Assembly: GCF_036346105.1 (NCBI RefSeq)
Contig: NZ_CP107811.1
Span: forward strand, 3,786,501-3,850,500
DNA from: Streptomyces sp. NBC_00539
Lineage (GTDB): Bacteria; Actinomycetota; Actinomycetes; Streptomycetales; Streptomycetaceae
DNA length: 64,000 nt
Direction of reading: 5' to 3'
Both the position numbers and the translations under genes were made by a program. Below the pieces are notes generated by a model. It searched no databases and was not told the DNA's origin. It saw only the letters and a program-made list of their open reading frames with translations. Below, one piece after another: positions 33,907 through 43,275 of this stretch (the stretch's first letter is position 1; each line of letters starts with the position of its first letter).

Positions 33907-34000
33907 CAGTCGTGCCCTGCCGTGGTCGAGGCCGGCCGTAGCCGCGCCCCTGCCGTGGTCGCGCCCTGCTCGTCACCACCTGGCCTCGTGGCGCCGCCGC

Positions 34001-34061
34001 CTCGCGCCGTCGCCACGTCGCGCTGCCTCGCGCCGTCGCCACGTCGCGCTGCCTCGCGCCG
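34001..34061. repeat. 26-bp tandem repeat
   Basis: Unit starting CTCGCGCCGTCGCCACGTCG; two perfect copies (34001-34026, 34027-34052) and 9 bases of a third. Confidence 0.8.
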
Positions 34062-34401
34062 CCGCCTCGCCGCGTCGTACTGCCTCGCCCCGCCGCCTTT
34101 CCGCCACGCCGTTTCACGCCGCGCCGTTTAGGTACGCCCCGCCCCGTGTCGGCCCCGACCCCGCGTGGGGCCGTTTTCCGTCCTGCCCCGGCCCCGCCCC
34201 GCGCCCACCTCCGGCCCGCGGGCCGGGCCTGCGCGTACCCCGTCTCAGCCGGGCCGGTCTGCCCGGCGTGGCGCGGGTCTCGGCCTCGCCGGGTGCCGGG
34301 TCGTGGGGTGGTGCCGGTGGGGGCCGGGCTCCGGGGCGGGGGATGCCGGTCAGCCGGGGTGGTGCCGGGTGCGCGTGCCATCGTATCTTCTGATCTTTAT
34401 C

Positions 34402-34424
34402 AAGGCCCTGCTGAGCAGGGCCTT
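34402..34424 (+). terminator. Rho-independent terminator
   Basis: Perfect 10-bp stem AAGGCCCTGC / GCAGGGCCTT with a 3-base loop, followed by TTCCGTTTTCC. Lies about 500 bases past the anti-sigma gene and 210 before hppA, so it may end that operon or a leader RNA. Confidence 0.75.
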
Positions 34425-34589
34425 TTCCGTTTTCCGGATGGCGCCGCCATGAATATCCGGCTCAATGATCAATCGTCAATGCCTTTGCCCCATTACTACT
34501 TTCGAGGGTAATGGAGTGACGCGATCTATTGCTGAGGAGCAAGAGCAGGCCAATTCCGTTTGCCGCCCACTGTTTTGATCAGGTCGCGC

Positions 34590-34595
34590 TCCTTA
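34590..34595 (+). promoter_or_regulatory. Probable -10 of hppA
   Basis: TACAAT, about 45 bases before the hppA start, followed by a perfect AAGGAGG ribosome-binding site at 34627-34633. The -35 is not clear. Confidence 0.4.
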
Positions 34596-34637
34596 CAATC
34601 CGTCCACATCTTGAGCTCATCACGTCAAGGAGGACGA

Positions 34638-37043
34638 ATGACGGGGCTCTTCACCCCCAACGCGCCGGTCGGCAACTCCGATCTGGCAGCCGCAGTGCTC
34701 ACCGATGACAATCGCCTCATCGTCATGGTGATCGCCGCGGTCGCGCTCGCCGCACTCGTCGTCGCGCAGATCCTGGTCCGCCAGGTGCTCGCCGCCGACG
34801 AGGGCACCGACAGCATGAAGAAGATCGCCGCCGCCGTTCAGGAAGGCGCCAACGCCTACCTCGGCCGGCAGCTGCGCACGCTCGGCATCTTCGCCGTCGT
34901 CGTTTTCTTCCTGCTCTTCCTGCTCCCCGCCGACGACTGGTCCCAGCGGGCCGGCCGGTCCGCCTTCTTCCTCGTCGGCGCCCTCTTCTCGGCCGCCACC
35001 GGTTACATCGGCATGCGCCTGGCCGTTCGCGCCAACGTCCGTGTCGCCGCCGCCGCCCGCGAGGCGACCCCCGTCGAAGGCGGCCCCGCCAAGGACCTCA
35101 CCGAGGTGGCCCACAAGGCGATGAGGATCGCCTTCCGCACCGGTGGCGTGGTCGGCATGTTCACCGTCGGCCTCGGCCTGCTCGGCGCCTCCTGCGTCGT
35201 GCTCGTCTACGCCGCCGACGCACCCAAGGTCCTGGAGGGCTTCGGCCTCGGCGCAGCCCTCATCGCGATGTTCATGCGCGTGGGCGGCGGCATCTTCACC
35301 AAGGCCGCCGACGTGGGCGCCGACCTGGTCGGCAAGGTCGAGCAGGGCATTCCGGAGGACGACCCGCGTAATGCCGCGACCATCGCCGACAATGTGGGCG
35401 ACAACGTCGGCGACTGCGCCGGGATGGCGGCCGACCTCTTCGAGTCGTACGCCGTCACCCTCGTGGCCGCCCTGATCCTCGGCAAGGCCGCCTTCGGCGA
35501 CCTGGGCCTGGCCTTCCCGCTGATCGTCCCCGCCATCGGCGTCGTCACCGCCATGATCGGCATCTTCGCGGTCTCCCCGCGCCGGTCCGACCGCAGCGGA
35601 ATGGCCGCCATCAACCGCGGGTTCTTCATCTCCGCGGTGATCTCCCTGGTGCTCGTCGCGGTCGCCGTCTACGCGTACCTGCCGGCCACCTACAAGGAGC
35701 TCGTCGGCGTCGAGAACGCCGCGATCACCAACCACAGCGGTGACCCGCGCATCCTGGCCGTCGTCGCCGTCGCCATCGGCATCGTCCTCGCGGCCCTGAT
35801 CCAGCAGCTGACCGGCTACTTCACCGAGACCAACCGGCGTCCCGTCCGGGACATCGGCAAGTCTTCCCTGACCGGTGCGGCCACCGTCGTGCTCGCCGGC
35901 ATCTCGGTCGGCCTGGAATCCGCCGTCTACACCGCGCTGCTCATCGGCCTCGGCGTCTACGGGGCGTTCCTGCTCGGCGGCGCGTCGATCACGCTGGCGC
36001 TCTTCGCGGTGGCCCTGGCCGGCACGGGCCTGCTGACCACGGTCGGCGTCATCGTCGCCATGGACACCTTCGGACCGGTCTCCGACAATGCGCAGGGCAT
36101 CGCCGAGATGTCGGGCGACGTGCAGGGCGCGGGCGCGCAGGTGCTCACCGACCTGGACGCCGTCGGCAACACCACGAAGGCCATCACCAAGGGCATCGCC
36201 ATCGCGACGGCGGTGCTCGCGGCGGCCGCGCTGTTCGGCTCGTACAACGACGCGATCGCGACCGCCGTGAAGGAGGTCGGCGCCAAGGCCGGGGAGATGA
36301 ACCTCAGCCTCGACATCGCCCAGCCCAACAACCTGGTCGGTCTGATCCTCGGCGCTGCCGTCGTGTTCCTGTTCTCGGGCCTGGCCATCAACGCCGTCTC
36401 CCGTTCCGCGGGCGCCGTCGTCTACGAGGTGCGCCGGCAGTTCCGCGAGCACCCCGGGATCATGGACTACTCGGAGAAGCCCGAGTACGGGCGTGTCGTC
36501 GACATCTGCACCAAGGACGCGCTGCGCGAACTCGCCACGCCCGGGCTGCTCGCGGTCCTCACGCCGATCGCGGTCGGGTTCTCGCTCGGCGTCGGCGCGC
36601 TCGGCTCGTTCCTCGCGGGCGCCATCGGCACGGGCACGCTGATGGCCGTCTTCCTCGCCAACTCCGGTGGTGCGTGGGACAACGCGAAGAAGCTGGTGGA
36701 GGACGGCCACCACGGCGGCAAGGGCAGTGAGGCCCACGCCGCGACCGTGATCGGCGACACCGTCGGCGACCCGTTCAAGGACACCGCGGGCCCTGCCATC
36801 AACCCGCTGCTCAAGGTCATGAACCTGGTGGCGCTGCTGATCGCCCCGGCGGTCGTGCAGTTCAGCTTCGGCGCGGACACCAGCGCGACGGTTCGGGCGA
36901 TCGTCGCGGCCCTCGCCATCGTCGTCATCGTCGCCGCGGTGTACATCTCGAAGCGGCGCGGCATCGCGGTCGGCGACGACAGCGACAGCGGCACGGCGGA
37001 GCGGGTGGCCACGCCGTCCGCCGACGCGGCGACGGTGTCCTGA
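34638..37043 (+). CDS. hppA: Membrane proton-pumping pyrophosphatase HppA
   Basis: Hydrolyses pyrophosphate and pumps H+ across the membrane. It is 801 residues with about 16 helices. The substrate-binding signature DVGADLVGKVE begins at D225 and continues GIPEDDPRNAATIADNVGDN. Lys at 514 in GNTTKA is the K+-independent type marker (K+-dependent enzymes have Ala). The C-terminal DTVGDPFKDTAGPAINPL motif is intact. Start at ATG 34638 after AAGGAGG. Known in actinobacteria as a housekeeping pump. Confidence 0.96.
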   Translation: MTGLFTPNAPVGNSDLAAAVLTDDNRLIVMVIAAVALAALVVAQILVRQVLAADEGTDSMKKIAAAVQEGANAYLGRQLRTLGIFAVVVFFLLFLLPADDWSQRAGRSAFFLVGALFSAATGYIGMRLAVRANVRVAAAAREATPVEGGPAKDLTEVAHKAMRIAFRTGGVVGMFTVGLGLLGASCVVLVYAADAPKVLEGFGLGAALIAMFMRVGGGIFTKAADVGADLVGKVEQGIPEDDPRNAATIADNVGDNVGDCAGMAADLFESYAVTLVAALILGKAAFGDLGLAFPLIVPAIGVVTAMIGIFAVSPRRSDRSGMAAINRGFFISAVISLVLVAVAVYAYLPATYKELVGVENAAITNHSGDPRILAVVAVAIGIVLAALIQQLTGYFTETNRRPVRDIGKSSLTGAATVVLAGISVGLESAVYTALLIGLGVYGAFLLGGASITLALFAVALAGTGLLTTVGVIVAMDTFGPVSDNAQGIAEMSGDVQGAGAQVLTDLDAVGNTTKAITKGIAIATAVLAAAALFGSYNDAIATAVKEVGAKAGEMNLSLDIAQPNNLVGLILGAAVVFLFSGLAINAVSRSAGAVVYEVRRQFREHPGIMDYSEKPEYGRVVDICTKDALRELATPGLLAVLTPIAVGFSLGVGALGSFLAGAIGTGTLMAVFLANSGGAWDNAKKLVEDGHHGGKGSEAHAATVIGDTVGDPFKDTAGPAINPLLKVMNLVALLIAPAVVQFSFGADTSATVRAIVAALAIVVIVAAVYISKRRGIAVGDDSDSGTAERVATPSADAATVS

Positions 37044-37063
37044 CGGGCCCTCAGCGGGGTCCG

Positions 37064-37125
37064 GCGGGGCTCTGAGCCGGGTCGGCCGGGCTCTGAGCGG
37101 CGCCCGGCAGGGCTCTGAGCGGGCT
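37064..37125. repeat. Short direct repeats after hppA
   Basis: Three copies of GGGCTCTGAGC spaced 22-24 bases apart in the hppA/lipoprotein gap. Confidence 0.5.
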
Positions 37126-37283
37126 TTTCGGGGCCTTTCCCGGGCCCTGGGACGGCCGGCTCGAAGGTACGCCCGAACGGCGGACGGGCGGCGCGGACTG
37201 ACGCGCCGTCCGTCCGCCTTTGCATGTCACCCGATGGCTGGCGTGTATCTTCCGGGCCGAGAGCCTTCGAAGGGACCAATCCG

Positions 37284-37841
37284 GTGAACAAGAAGTTTGC
37301 GACCGCGGTGTCCGGCGGTGCGGTACTGATGCTCGTGCTGTCCGGGTGCGGCGGGGACGACGGCGACAAGAAGGCCGACGCATGGGCCAAGAAGGTCTGT
37401 GACGCCTGGCAGCCCGAACTCAAGAAGATCGAGGCCGCCAACGCCGACATCAAGCGGGTGGCCACGGAGAGCAGCAAGCCGGAGGAGGTCCAGAAGACCG
37501 ACTCGGCGGCGTTCCAGGTCATGTCGGACTCGTACAAGTCGATGGGGAACGCCGTGTCGAGCGCGGGGGTTCCGCCCGTGAAGAACGGCGAGGCGACCCA
37601 GAACGCGGCGGTGAAGGGCTTCGAGTCGACGTCGAAGGGCTACGCCGATCTCAAGGTCAAGATGGACTCCCTCGACGTCAAGGACCAGACGAAGTTCGCC
37701 GCGGGCCTCAACGAGGTGGCCGGTGGTCTGGAGACCGCGACGCAGGGCGGCAAGGACGCGCTGAACGGGCTGAAGTCGGGCGGCCTGGACAAGGCGATGA
37801 ACGGCCAGAAGGGCTGCCAGGTCCAGACGTCGGCGAAGTAG
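37284..37841 (+). CDS. Small secreted lipoprotein
   Basis: A 185-residue protein with signal peptide and lipobox (LVLSGC, Cys at about position 21). The mature part is rich in Lys, Asp and Ala, mainly helical, with two Cys (near 39 and 178) that could pair. A common Streptomyces small-secreted-protein family of unknown function. GTG 37284 has AAGGGA upstream. The -10 candidate is TATCTT near 37245. Confidence 0.75.
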   Translation: MNKKFATAVSGGAVLMLVLSGCGGDDGDKKADAWAKKVCDAWQPELKKIEAANADIKRVATESSKPEEVQKTDSAAFQVMSDSYKSMGNAVSSAGVPPVKNGEATQNAAVKGFESTSKGYADLKVKMDSLDVKDQTKFAAGLNEVAGGLETATQGGKDALNGLKSGGLDKAMNGQKGCQVQTSAK

Positions 37842-38195
37842 CGGCCGGCGCCTGCTGCGCGGGGCCGGTGCGGTGGCGGCCGGTCCCGGTGTGATCGTCG
37901 TACGTCGACACGGCCGGCCGGGGCCGGATGCGGCCCCCGGCCCTCCTCTTGCCCCTCGCCGCCCGTCCCGGCCCCTGCCGCCGGCCGACGACCGGTCCTG
38001 GGAGCACCCTGGCCGGTGTTGGCCGCCGCGGGCCGCCGGGCCGGGGTCGCCGCCGGGCCGGGGTCGCCCGCCGCCGGCCACCCCCCGCCGGGCCCCCGCC
38101 CGGCACACCGCCGGCCCCCGCCCCCGCCACACCCCCGCTGCGCTGCACGGCCGCGCGGAACACGCATTGTCGGAGTCAGCAGCCACAATGGGCGG
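37842..38195. other. Lipoprotein/methyltransferase intergenic region
   Basis: About 350 bases, extremely GC-rich with short homopurine/pyrimidine repeats (GCCGGGCCGGGGTC repeated around 38036-38070). No gene; ends in the leaderless promoter of the methyltransferase. Confidence 0.45.
38184..38189 (+). promoter_or_regulatory. -10 element CACAAT, leaderless promoter
   Basis: CACAAT ends exactly 6 bases before GTG 38196; no ribosome-binding site. Confidence 0.4.
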
Positions 38196-39725
38196 GTGAG
38201 TACCACCAGCCTCCCCTCGCCCGACCGCGCCGCCGAGCTCCGCACCGCCCTGCTGGCCGCCGGCTTCACCGCCGATGGGCTGCTCGACCTGCTCGGCGCC
38301 CCCGCCTACGCCGCGCTGGCCCGCAGCGAGACGGTTCCGGCCCTGCGCGCCACCCGCGACCACGCCGACGCCCCGCTCGCCACGCTGGTCCGGCTCTTCC
38401 TGCTCCAGCAGCCGGTGCCCGAGGCCCAGGCCGCGGCCGCCCTGCCCGTCGAGGCTGCGCTCGCCGACGGCTGGCTGCGGCGTGGGGAAGCCGCCGACGG
38501 CGAGGACACGGTCCGCGCCACCGTCGACCTGCGCCCGTACGGCGGGCCCGACGGGGAGGACTGGTTCATCGTCTCCGACCTCGGCTGCGCCGTGGGCGGC
38601 GCGGGCGGGATCGGCAGCCGCGAGGAGGGCGTGGTGCTCGGCGTGGGCGGCGCGTCCACCACCTTGGCCGGGATCACCGTGCGCATCCCGGTCGGCTCCG
38701 CCCTGGACCTGGGCACGGGATCGGGGATCCAGGCGCTGCACGCCGCCCAGCACGCGACGCGGGTCACCGCCACCGACGTCAACCCCAGGGCCCTGGAATT
38801 CACCCGGCTGACGCTCGCGCTCTCCGGTGCCCCGGCGGCCGAGCTGCTCGCCGGGTCGCTCTTCGAGCCGGTCGGGGACGCCACGTACGACCTGATCGTG
38901 TCGAACCCCCCGTTCGTCATCTCCCCCGGCGCGCGGCTGACGTACCGGGACGGCGGGATGGGCGGCGACGACCTGTGCCGGACCCTGGTCCAGGAGGCCG
39001 GCGCCCGGCTCAACCCGGGCGGGTTCGCGCAGTTCCTCGGGAACTGGCAGCACGTGGAGGGCGAGGACTGGCGCGACCGGCTCCGCTCCTGGGTGCCGCG
39101 CGGCTGTGACGCGTGGATCGTGCAGCGGGACGTGCAGGACGTGACGCAGTACGCCGAGCTGTGGCTGCGCGACGCCGGCGACCACCGCACCGACCCCGCC
39201 GAGTACGCGCGGCGGTACGAGGACTGGCTGGACGAGTTCGAGGCCCGCAAGACCAAGGCGGTCGGCTTCGGCTGGATCACGCTGCGCCGGACGGACGCGG
39301 CCGAGCCTTCCCTCGTGGTGGAGGAGTGGCCGCACTCGGTGGAGCAGCCGCTCGGGGAGACGGTCCTGGCCCACTTCGCCCGCCAGGACTTCCTGCGCGA
39401 GCACGATGACGCCGCCCTGCTGGCGGGGTACTTCGCGCTGGCCGAGGAGGTCGTCCAGGAGCAGGTCGGCGCGCCCGGGGCGGAGGATCCGGAGCACGTG
39501 GTGCTGCGGCAGAACCGCGGGATGCGCAGGGCCACCAAGGTGGACACGGTCGGCGCGGGCTTCGCCGGAGTGTGTGACGGCTCACTCAGCGCCGGGCGGA
39601 TCCTGGACGCGATCGCGCAGCTGATGCAGGAGGACCCGGTCGTCCTGCGCGACCGTACTCCGGAGGCGATCCGGATGCTGGTGGAGCAGGGGTTCCTGGA
39701 GCCGGTCACCGTCCCCGGGCAGTAG
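38196..39725 (+). CDS. Class I SAM-dependent methyltransferase
   Basis: A 509-residue protein. The N-terminal 140 residues form a helical domain. The Rossmann-fold methyltransferase then has motif I LDLGTGSGIQAL and the N6-adenine/glutamine-type motif IV SNPPFVISPG. NPP(F/Y) catalytic loops act on exocyclic or side-chain amide nitrogens, as in PrmC/RlmG-type enzymes. The C-terminal ~200 residues contain winged-helix-like sequence. Target unknown (rRNA or protein likely). Starts leaderless at GTG 38196. Confidence 0.86.
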   Translation: MSTTSLPSPDRAAELRTALLAAGFTADGLLDLLGAPAYAALARSETVPALRATRDHADAPLATLVRLFLLQQPVPEAQAAAALPVEAALADGWLRRGEAADGEDTVRATVDLRPYGGPDGEDWFIVSDLGCAVGGAGGIGSREEGVVLGVGGASTTLAGITVRIPVGSALDLGTGSGIQALHAAQHATRVTATDVNPRALEFTRLTLALSGAPAAELLAGSLFEPVGDATYDLIVSNPPFVISPGARLTYRDGGMGGDDLCRTLVQEAGARLNPGGFAQFLGNWQHVEGEDWRDRLRSWVPRGCDAWIVQRDVQDVTQYAELWLRDAGDHRTDPAEYARRYEDWLDEFEARKTKAVGFGWITLRRTDAAEPSLVVEEWPHSVEQPLGETVLAHFARQDFLREHDDAALLAGYFALAEEVVQEQVGAPGAEDPEHVVLRQNRGMRRATKVDTVGAGFAGVCDGSLSAGRILDAIAQLMQEDPVVLRDRTPEAIRMLVEQGFLEPVTVPGQ

Positions 39726-40132
39726 TCGGCGGACGCCGCTCCGGCGGTGGCGGGGCTCGCGTCCCGCACTGTGCGCCGGTGGTCTGCGGCGCGCGCCCCG
39801 CCCTTGCGGGGCGTCCCGTCGGACCTCGGGGACGCCGCGTGGAGCAGGGCGGGGAACCCCGTGCGACCGGGGCCCCGGCCCCGCTTCCGGAACGGGGCCG
39901 GACGGTCCTCGGGCCCTGCTGCCGGAGCGGGGCCAGACGGCCCCCCGGCCACCCGGCCCGGTGATCGCCAAGGGTCCGGCGCGGTATCCGGGCGGCAGAA
40001 GTGGCACTTGTCGGGTTACCGTTCGAGTGGCCGTTGCGGGCTTGTCCCGTTTGACACGGGGGCGGGTTGTACCGTCACACTCCGCAGCGTCGCCGTACCG
40101 CGACCGAGTGCCGACCGGAGAGAAGAGCCAAG
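39726..40132. other. Region upstream of topA
   Basis: About 400 bases with no gene. Holds a hairpin (39876-39900), very GC-rich sequence, then the topA promoter region around 40045-40090 (TTGACACGG-like -35 near 40050 and TACCGT near 40070). In S. coelicolor, topA promoters respond to supercoiling. Confidence 0.5.
39876..39900 (+). terminator. Hairpin terminator after the methyltransferase gene
   Basis: CGGCCCCG / CGGGGCCG, 8-bp perfect stem with a 9-base loop, 150 bases past the stop. Confidence 0.45.
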
Positions 40133-42955
40133 TTGTCCCCGACTAGCGAGACCGCAGAGGGCGGCCGCCGACTCGTCATCGTCGAGTCCCCTGCCAAGGC
40201 GAAGACGATCAAGGGCTACCTCGGCCCGGGATACGTCGTCGAGGCGAGCGTCGGGCACATCCGCGACCTCCCCAGCGGCGCGGCCGAGGTTCCCGACAAG
40301 TACACCGGCGAGGTCCGTCGTCTCGGCGTGGACGTCGAGCACGATTTCCAGCCGATCTATGTGGTGAATGCGGACAAGAAGGCTCAGGTCAGGAAGCTCA
40401 AGGAGCTGCTGGCCGAATCCGACGAGCTCTTCCTCGCCACTGATGAGGACCGCGAGGGCGAGGCCATCGCGTGGCACCTCCAGGAAGTCCTCAAGCCCAA
40501 GGTCCCCGTCCACCGCATGGTCTTCCACGAGATCACCAAGGACGCGATCCGCGACGCCGTCGCCAACCCGCGCGAGCTGAACCAGCGCATGGTCGACGCG
40601 CAGGAGACCCGCCGCATCCTCGACCGCCTCTACGGCTACGAGGTCTCGCCGGTCCTGTGGAAGAAGGTCATGCCGAAGCTGTCGGCGGGCCGCGTCCAGT
40701 CGGTGGCCACCCGTCTCGTCGTCGAGCGGGAGCGCGAGCGCATCGCGTTCCGTTCCGCCGAGTACTGGGACCTGACCGGCACCTTCGGCACCGGACGCGC
40801 CGGTGACCCGTCGGACCCGTCCACGCTGGTCGCCCGCCTGAACACGGTCGACGGCAAGCGCATCGCGCAGGGCCGCGACTTCGGCTCGAACGGTCGGCTC
40901 AAGAGCGAGGTCCTGCACCTCGACGAGGCGAACGCGCGGGCCCTGGCCGCCGCGCTGGAGCAGACGTCGTTCGCCGTCCGGTCGGTCGAGTCCAAGCCCT
41001 ACCGCCGCTCCCCGTACGCCCCGTTCCGCACGACGACGCTCCAGCAGGAGGCCTCGCGCAAGCTCGGCTTCGGTGCGAAGGCGACGATGCAGGTGGCCCA
41101 GAAGCTGTACGAGAACGGCTTCATCACCTATATGCGTACGGACTCCACCACGCTCTCCGACACCGCGGTGTCGGCGGCGCGGGCGCAGGTCACGCAGCTG
41201 TACGGGGCCGACTACCTGCCGGAGAAGCCGCGCGTCTACGCGGGCAAGGTCAAGAACGCGCAGGAGGCGCACGAGGCGATCCGGCCTTCGGGTGATCGTT
41301 TCCGCACGCCGGCCGAGACGGGTCTGACCGGCGACCAGTTCCGCCTGTACGAGCTCATCTGGAAGCGGACCGTCGCCTCCCAGATGAAGGACGCGGTCGG
41401 CAACTCGGTGACCGTGAAGATCGGCGGGCGCGCCTCGGACGGCCGCGACGCCGAGTTCAGCGCGTCCGGCAAGACGATCACCTTCCACGGCTTCATGAAG
41501 GCCTACGTCGAGGGCGCGGACGACCCGAACGCCGAGCTGGACGACCGCGAGAAGCGGCTGCCGCAGGTCGCCGAGGGCGACGCGCTGTCGGCCGAGGGGA
41601 TCACCGCGGACGGCCACTCCACCAAGCCGCCGGCCCGCTACACCGAGGCCTCGCTGGTCAAGGAGCTGGAGGAGCGGGAGATCGGCCGGCCGTCGACGTA
41701 CGCGTCGATCATCGGCACGATCCTGGACCGCGGCTACGTGTTCAAGAAGGGCACGGCGCTGGTGCCGTCCTTCCTCTCGTTCGCCGTCGTCAACCTGCTG
41801 GAGACGCACTTCGGACGGCTCGTCGACTACGACTTCACCGCGAAGATGGAGGACGACCTCGACCGCATCGCGCGGGGCGAGGCGCAGTCCGTGCCGTGGC
41901 TCAAGCGCTTCTACTTCGGTGCGGAGGACGCGTCGGAGGTCGTACCGGCCGACGGCGACCACCTCGGCGGTCTCAAGGAGCTCGTCACCGACCTGGGCGC
42001 GATCGACGCCCGTGAGATCTCCTCGTTCCCCGTCGGCGACGGGATCGTGCTGCGCGTCGGCCGCTACGGGCCGTACGTGGAGCGCGGCGAGAAGGACGCC
42101 GAGGGCCACCAGCGGGCGGACGTCCCCGACGACCTCGCGCCCGACGAGCTGACGACGGACTACGCGGAGGAACTCTTCGCGAAGCCGAGCGGCGAGTTCG
42201 AGCTGGGCACCGACCCGGTGAGCGGGAACGAGATCGTCGCGAAGGACGGTCGCTACGGGCCGTACGTGACGGAGATCCTCCCCGAGGGCACGCCGAAGAC
42301 GGGCAAGAACGCGGTGAAGCCGCGGACGGCCTCGCTGTTCAAGTCGATGTCCCTGGACACGGTGACGCTGGACGACGCGCTCAAGCTGATGTCCCTGCCG
42401 CGGGTGGTGGGCGTCGACGGTGAGGGCGTGGAGATCACGGCGCAGAACGGCCGCTACGGCCCGTACCTCAAGAAGGGCACGGACTCGCGGTCCCTGGAGA
42501 CCGAGGACCAGCTGTTCTCGATCACGCTGGACGAGGCGCTCGCGATCTACGCGCAGCCGAAGCAGCGGGGGCGGGCCGCGGCCAAGCCGCCGCTCAAGGA
42601 GCTGGGCACCGACCCGGTGAGCGAGAAGCCGGTGGTCGTCAAGGACGGCCGGTTCGGGCCGTACGTGACGGACGGCGAGACGAACGCGACGCTGCGGCGG
42701 GACGACGACGTCGAGACGATCACGCCCGAGCGGGGCTACGAGCTGCTCGCGGAGAAGCGGGCGAAGGGGCCGGCGAAGAAGACGGCCAAGAAGGCGCCCG
42801 CGAAGAAGGCCCCCGCGAAGAAGGCCGCGGCGACGAAGACCGCTGCGGCGAAGAAGACGACGACGGCCAAGAAGGCCGTCGCGAAGAAGACGGTGGCGAA
42901 GAAGGCTCCCGCGGCGAAGAAGACGACGGCGTCCGCCCCGGCGTCGGACGACTAG
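40133..42955 (+). CDS. topA: DNA topoisomerase I
   Basis: Type IA topoisomerase that relaxes negative supercoils; 940 residues. The TOPRIM domain starts RRLVIVESPAKAKTIKGYLG, with DEDREGEAIAW; the nucleophile is Y333 in GFITYMRTDSTTLS. Several C-terminal FGPYV/GRYGPYV repeats replace the zinc fingers of E. coli TopA. The last 60 residues are lysine/alanine repeats (AKK units), which in Streptomyces raise processivity on long DNA. The TTG start at 40133 is chosen: GGAGAGAAGAG lies upstream and the sequence then matches the family. Essential. Confidence 0.97.
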   Translation: MSPTSETAEGGRRLVIVESPAKAKTIKGYLGPGYVVEASVGHIRDLPSGAAEVPDKYTGEVRRLGVDVEHDFQPIYVVNADKKAQVRKLKELLAESDELFLATDEDREGEAIAWHLQEVLKPKVPVHRMVFHEITKDAIRDAVANPRELNQRMVDAQETRRILDRLYGYEVSPVLWKKVMPKLSAGRVQSVATRLVVERERERIAFRSAEYWDLTGTFGTGRAGDPSDPSTLVARLNTVDGKRIAQGRDFGSNGRLKSEVLHLDEANARALAAALEQTSFAVRSVESKPYRRSPYAPFRTTTLQQEASRKLGFGAKATMQVAQKLYENGFITYMRTDSTTLSDTAVSAARAQVTQLYGADYLPEKPRVYAGKVKNAQEAHEAIRPSGDRFRTPAETGLTGDQFRLYELIWKRTVASQMKDAVGNSVTVKIGGRASDGRDAEFSASGKTITFHGFMKAYVEGADDPNAELDDREKRLPQVAEGDALSAEGITADGHSTKPPARYTEASLVKELEEREIGRPSTYASIIGTILDRGYVFKKGTALVPSFLSFAVVNLLETHFGRLVDYDFTAKMEDDLDRIARGEAQSVPWLKRFYFGAEDASEVVPADGDHLGGLKELVTDLGAIDAREISSFPVGDGIVLRVGRYGPYVERGEKDAEGHQRADVPDDLAPDELTTDYAEELFAKPSGEFELGTDPVSGNEIVAKDGRYGPYVTEILPEGTPKTGKNAVKPRTASLFKSMSLDTVTLDDALKLMSLPRVVGVDGEGVEITAQNGRYGPYLKKGTDSRSLETEDQLFSITLDEALAIYAQPKQRGRAAAKPPLKELGTDPVSEKPVVVKDGRFGPYVTDGETNATLRRDDDVETITPERGYELLAEKRAKGPAKKTAKKAPAKKAPAKKAAATKTAAAKKTTTAKKAVAKKTVAKKAPAAKKTTASAPASDD

Positions 42956-42970
42956 CCCCCCTCGCCGGAC

Positions 42971-43068
42971 GGGGCCGCTTCTTGCAGCCCCGCCGGCGTT
43001 TGAGGCGCGGGTCCGGGCGGGGCCGGTTCTTGCAGCCCCGCCGGCGTTTGAGGCGCGGGTCCGGGCGG
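42971..43068. repeat. Two tandem copies of a 48-bp repeat
   Basis: Copies begin at 42971 and 43019, 1 or 2 differences. Core CAGCCCCGCCGGCGTTTGAG, followed by GCGCGG. I recall this core as one of the most abundant dispersed repeats in Streptomyces genomes; not checked here. Confidence 0.7.
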
Positions 43069-43227
43069 AGCCCAGGGAACGGTGGAAGGGCGGGTAGGGG
43101 ACGGCCCGCGCAGCGGCAAGCCCGTCGGCGGCTCGGGCCGGGCTGGCAGCGGGCGTGGGGTGAAGCCTCGTCCCCCCGCGCCCGCGGGGCACGGCGACCG
43201 CGGCGCGCCCGGGGTCACATCGGACGG

Positions 43228-43236
43228 TTATCCACA
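43228..43236 (+). promoter_or_regulatory. DnaA box upstream of tmk
   Basis: TTATCCACA, the classical DnaA box, 40 bases before the tmk fusion start. Confidence 0.45.
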
Positions 43237-43263
43237 GGCTCCGCAGGCGCCAAGCGCAGCGGA

Positions 43264-43269
43264 TAGGCT
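43264..43269 (+). promoter_or_regulatory. -10 element TAGGCT, leaderless promoter of tmk
   Basis: TAGGCT ends exactly 6 bases before ATG 43276; no ribosome-binding site. Confidence 0.55.
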
Positions 43270-43275
43270 GGGCGG

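Larger units (their letters stand above)
33907..34637. other. Intergenic region upstream of hppA
   Basis: About 730 bases without a gene. It has a 26-bp tandem repeat (34001-34061), a Rho-independent terminator (34402-34424) and then a lower-GC stretch with a likely hppA promoter (TACAAT near 34592). Confidence 0.55.
42956..43275. other. topA/tmk intergenic region
   Basis: About 320 bases: two copies of a 48-bp Streptomyces-type dispersed repeat (42971-43068), then GC-rich sequence, a DnaA box (43228-43236) and the leaderless promoter of the next gene. Confidence 0.55.

Noticed and set aside
33922-34511. Small frames in the gap before hppA
   Set aside because: Repeat-driven Ala/Arg/Pro-rich frames without ribosome-binding sites.
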